DNA from: Tropicimonas sp. IMCC34043
GTDB taxonomy: Bacteria; Pseudomonadota; Alphaproteobacteria; Rhodobacterales; Rhodobacteraceae
Direction: 5' to 3'
DNA: 64,000 nucleotides
NCBI RefSeq assembly: GCF_003390845.1
Contig: NZ_QMEK01000002.1
Span: 434,001-498,000 of the forward strand
Under the pieces are notes generated by a model. It was not told the DNA's origin. It saw only the letters and a list, made by a program, of their open reading frames with translations, and did not search any database. Position numbers and translations under genes: made by a program. The number at the start of each line of letters is the position of its first letter. Position 1 is the stretch's first letter. This document shows positions 63,202 through 64,000 of the stretch, piece by piece.

Positions 63202-64000
63202 TCAGAGGAAGGTCAGCCCGATCGTGATCAGGATGCCGCTGACAAACAGCTGGACCACGCAAAAGCCCATGATGTCCTTGGCGCGCAGCCCGGCAATGCC
63301 AAGCAGCGGCAGCGCCCAGAACGGCTGGATCATGTTGGTCCAGGCATCGCCCCAGGCCACGGCCATCGCCGCACGGGCCTGATCGACGCCAAGTTCTGCG
63401 GCCGCAGGCAGGATCACCGGCGCCTGCACAGCCCATTGCCCGCCACCCGAGGGGACAAAGAAGTTGACGATGCCGGCGCTGAGGAAGGTCCAGAACGGGA
63501 AGCTGCGTTCGGTGGCGAACGAAACCATCCCGTCCGAGATCGAGGCGGCAAGGCCAGATCCGACCATGATGGCCATGATACCGGCATAGAACGGAAACTG
63601 GATCACGATCCCTGCCGCGCCTTTCACGCCCTGCTGCAGGCTCAGCAGCAGATGACGCGGCGAGCCGTGCAGCAGAATCGCGAGCGTCAGGAACAGGAAG
63701 TTGACGACATCGAGCGTCAGCCCGCCGCCTGCCAGGAAATGGGTCACCAGCCAGACCGCGGCGGCAGCGCCGATGATCCAGGACAGGATCGGGCTCATCT
63801 CGATCCGGTCGGAGGGCGTTTCGGGCGCGCCGGCGTCGATGATGTCGTCGTCAAGCTTGGCGCGGTCGACATAGATGCTGTCGGCCGCAGACGGCAGCAT
63901 CATCCGGTTGACCAGCGGCACCGCGATGAACAGCGACGCGACGATGGCAAGGTTGAACGGCGCGAAGATCGTCTGGGAGGTGCCGATCACACCCATCTGG
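63202..64000 (-). CDS. Short-chain fatty acid transporter, AtoE/TIGR00366 type (5' end cut by window edge)
   Basis: The last 265 codons are visible; the N-terminus lies beyond base 64000 (the frame is open upstream of MGVIGTSQ). It is an inner-membrane transporter with at least six hydrophobic segments here, of the family that takes up acetoacetate or butyrate. FFVPSGGGQWAVQAPVILPAA and AVAWGDAWTNMIQPFWALPLL are the family signatures. A charged loop (RAKLDDDIIDAGAPETPSDR) sits between helices. It converges on the solute-binding protein gene. Confidence 0.9.
   Translation of the reverse strand, partial: QMGVIGTSQTIFAPFNLAIVASLFIAVPLVNRMMLPSAADSIYVDRAKLDDDIIDAGAPETPSDRIEMSPILSWIIGAAAAVWLVTHFLAGGGLTLDVVNFLFLTLAILLHGSPRHLLLSLQQGVKGAAGIVIQFPFYAGIMAIMVGSGLAASISDGMVSFATERSFPFWTFLSAGIVNFFVPSGGGQWAVQAPVILPAAAELGVDQARAAMAVAWGDAWTNMIQPFWALPLLGIAGLRAKDIMGFCVVQLFVSGILITIGLTFL

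Overview
The window is GC-rich, gene-dense chromosomal DNA. It looks like an alphaproteobacterium of the Rhodobacterales (Rhodobacteraceae). The evidence is the family content: DUF3035 lipoprotein, DUF1523, DUF2794, DUF3775, an SDHAF4-type DUF1674 protein, a zinc-ribbon DinB, a cytochrome c2-type protein, a GAAC-N7-GAAC SOS box, and many 4-bp ATGA gene overlaps. I cannot name a genus. I see no insertion sequence, prophage, integrase, CRISPR array or rRNA operon; one tRNA is present. Most of the region reads as stable core genome, and most of the interest lies in gene arrangement and intergenic structure.

Left part (1-16 kb). A truncated GNAT acetyltransferase and a CinA-like protein diverge from sfsA and map. 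An orphan TRAP solute-binding protein follows. A minus-strand run then reads, in transcription order: type I secretion ABC protein and membrane-fusion protein, RidA, glycerophosphodiester phosphodiesterase, DUF482 protein, pterin dehydratase, FAD ferredoxin reductase, rsmD. An mlaA-mlaC pair diverges from the exporter and converges on a class A penicillin-binding protein.

Nitrogen block (16-20 kb). This is a tandem glnK-amtB-glnK-amtB array. The two PII proteins differ at only three residues, while the two ammonium transporters are clearly different paralogues.

Middle (20-38 kb). Two rhodanese-type proteins, an unrecognised coiled-coil membrane protein, an aromatic aminotransferase, smpB, dapA, a soluble lytic transglycosylase and an EamA exporter. 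The two halves of MnmC occur as divergent genes. A tRNA-Val / L36 unit, an N-formylglutamate amidohydrolase-like gene, dinB, an XRE-cupin regulator facing azlCD across a repeat-rich operator, and an SOS-boxed imuB without imuA or dnaE2 follow. Two GC-rich intergenic sequences at 27.6 and 31.8 kb are copies of one repeat.

Right part (38-64 kb). A long minus-strand housekeeping run holds rmuC, mutL, two M16 peptidases, a DUF3035 lipoprotein, lspA, purH, a heparinase II/III-like gene and rsmB. Then come sdhAF4-like, dapB, rbfA, a DUF2233 gene, pnp, rpsO, DUF1643, truB and DUF2794. The pnp-rpsO gap carries a 14-bp perfect inverted repeat that may be an RNA leader. A small membrane protein with Popeye-like architecture sits beside DUF1523. 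The window closes with idi, a cytochrome c2-type gene, a HIT protein, an orphan family-5 solute-binding protein and a truncated AtoE-type fatty acid transporter.
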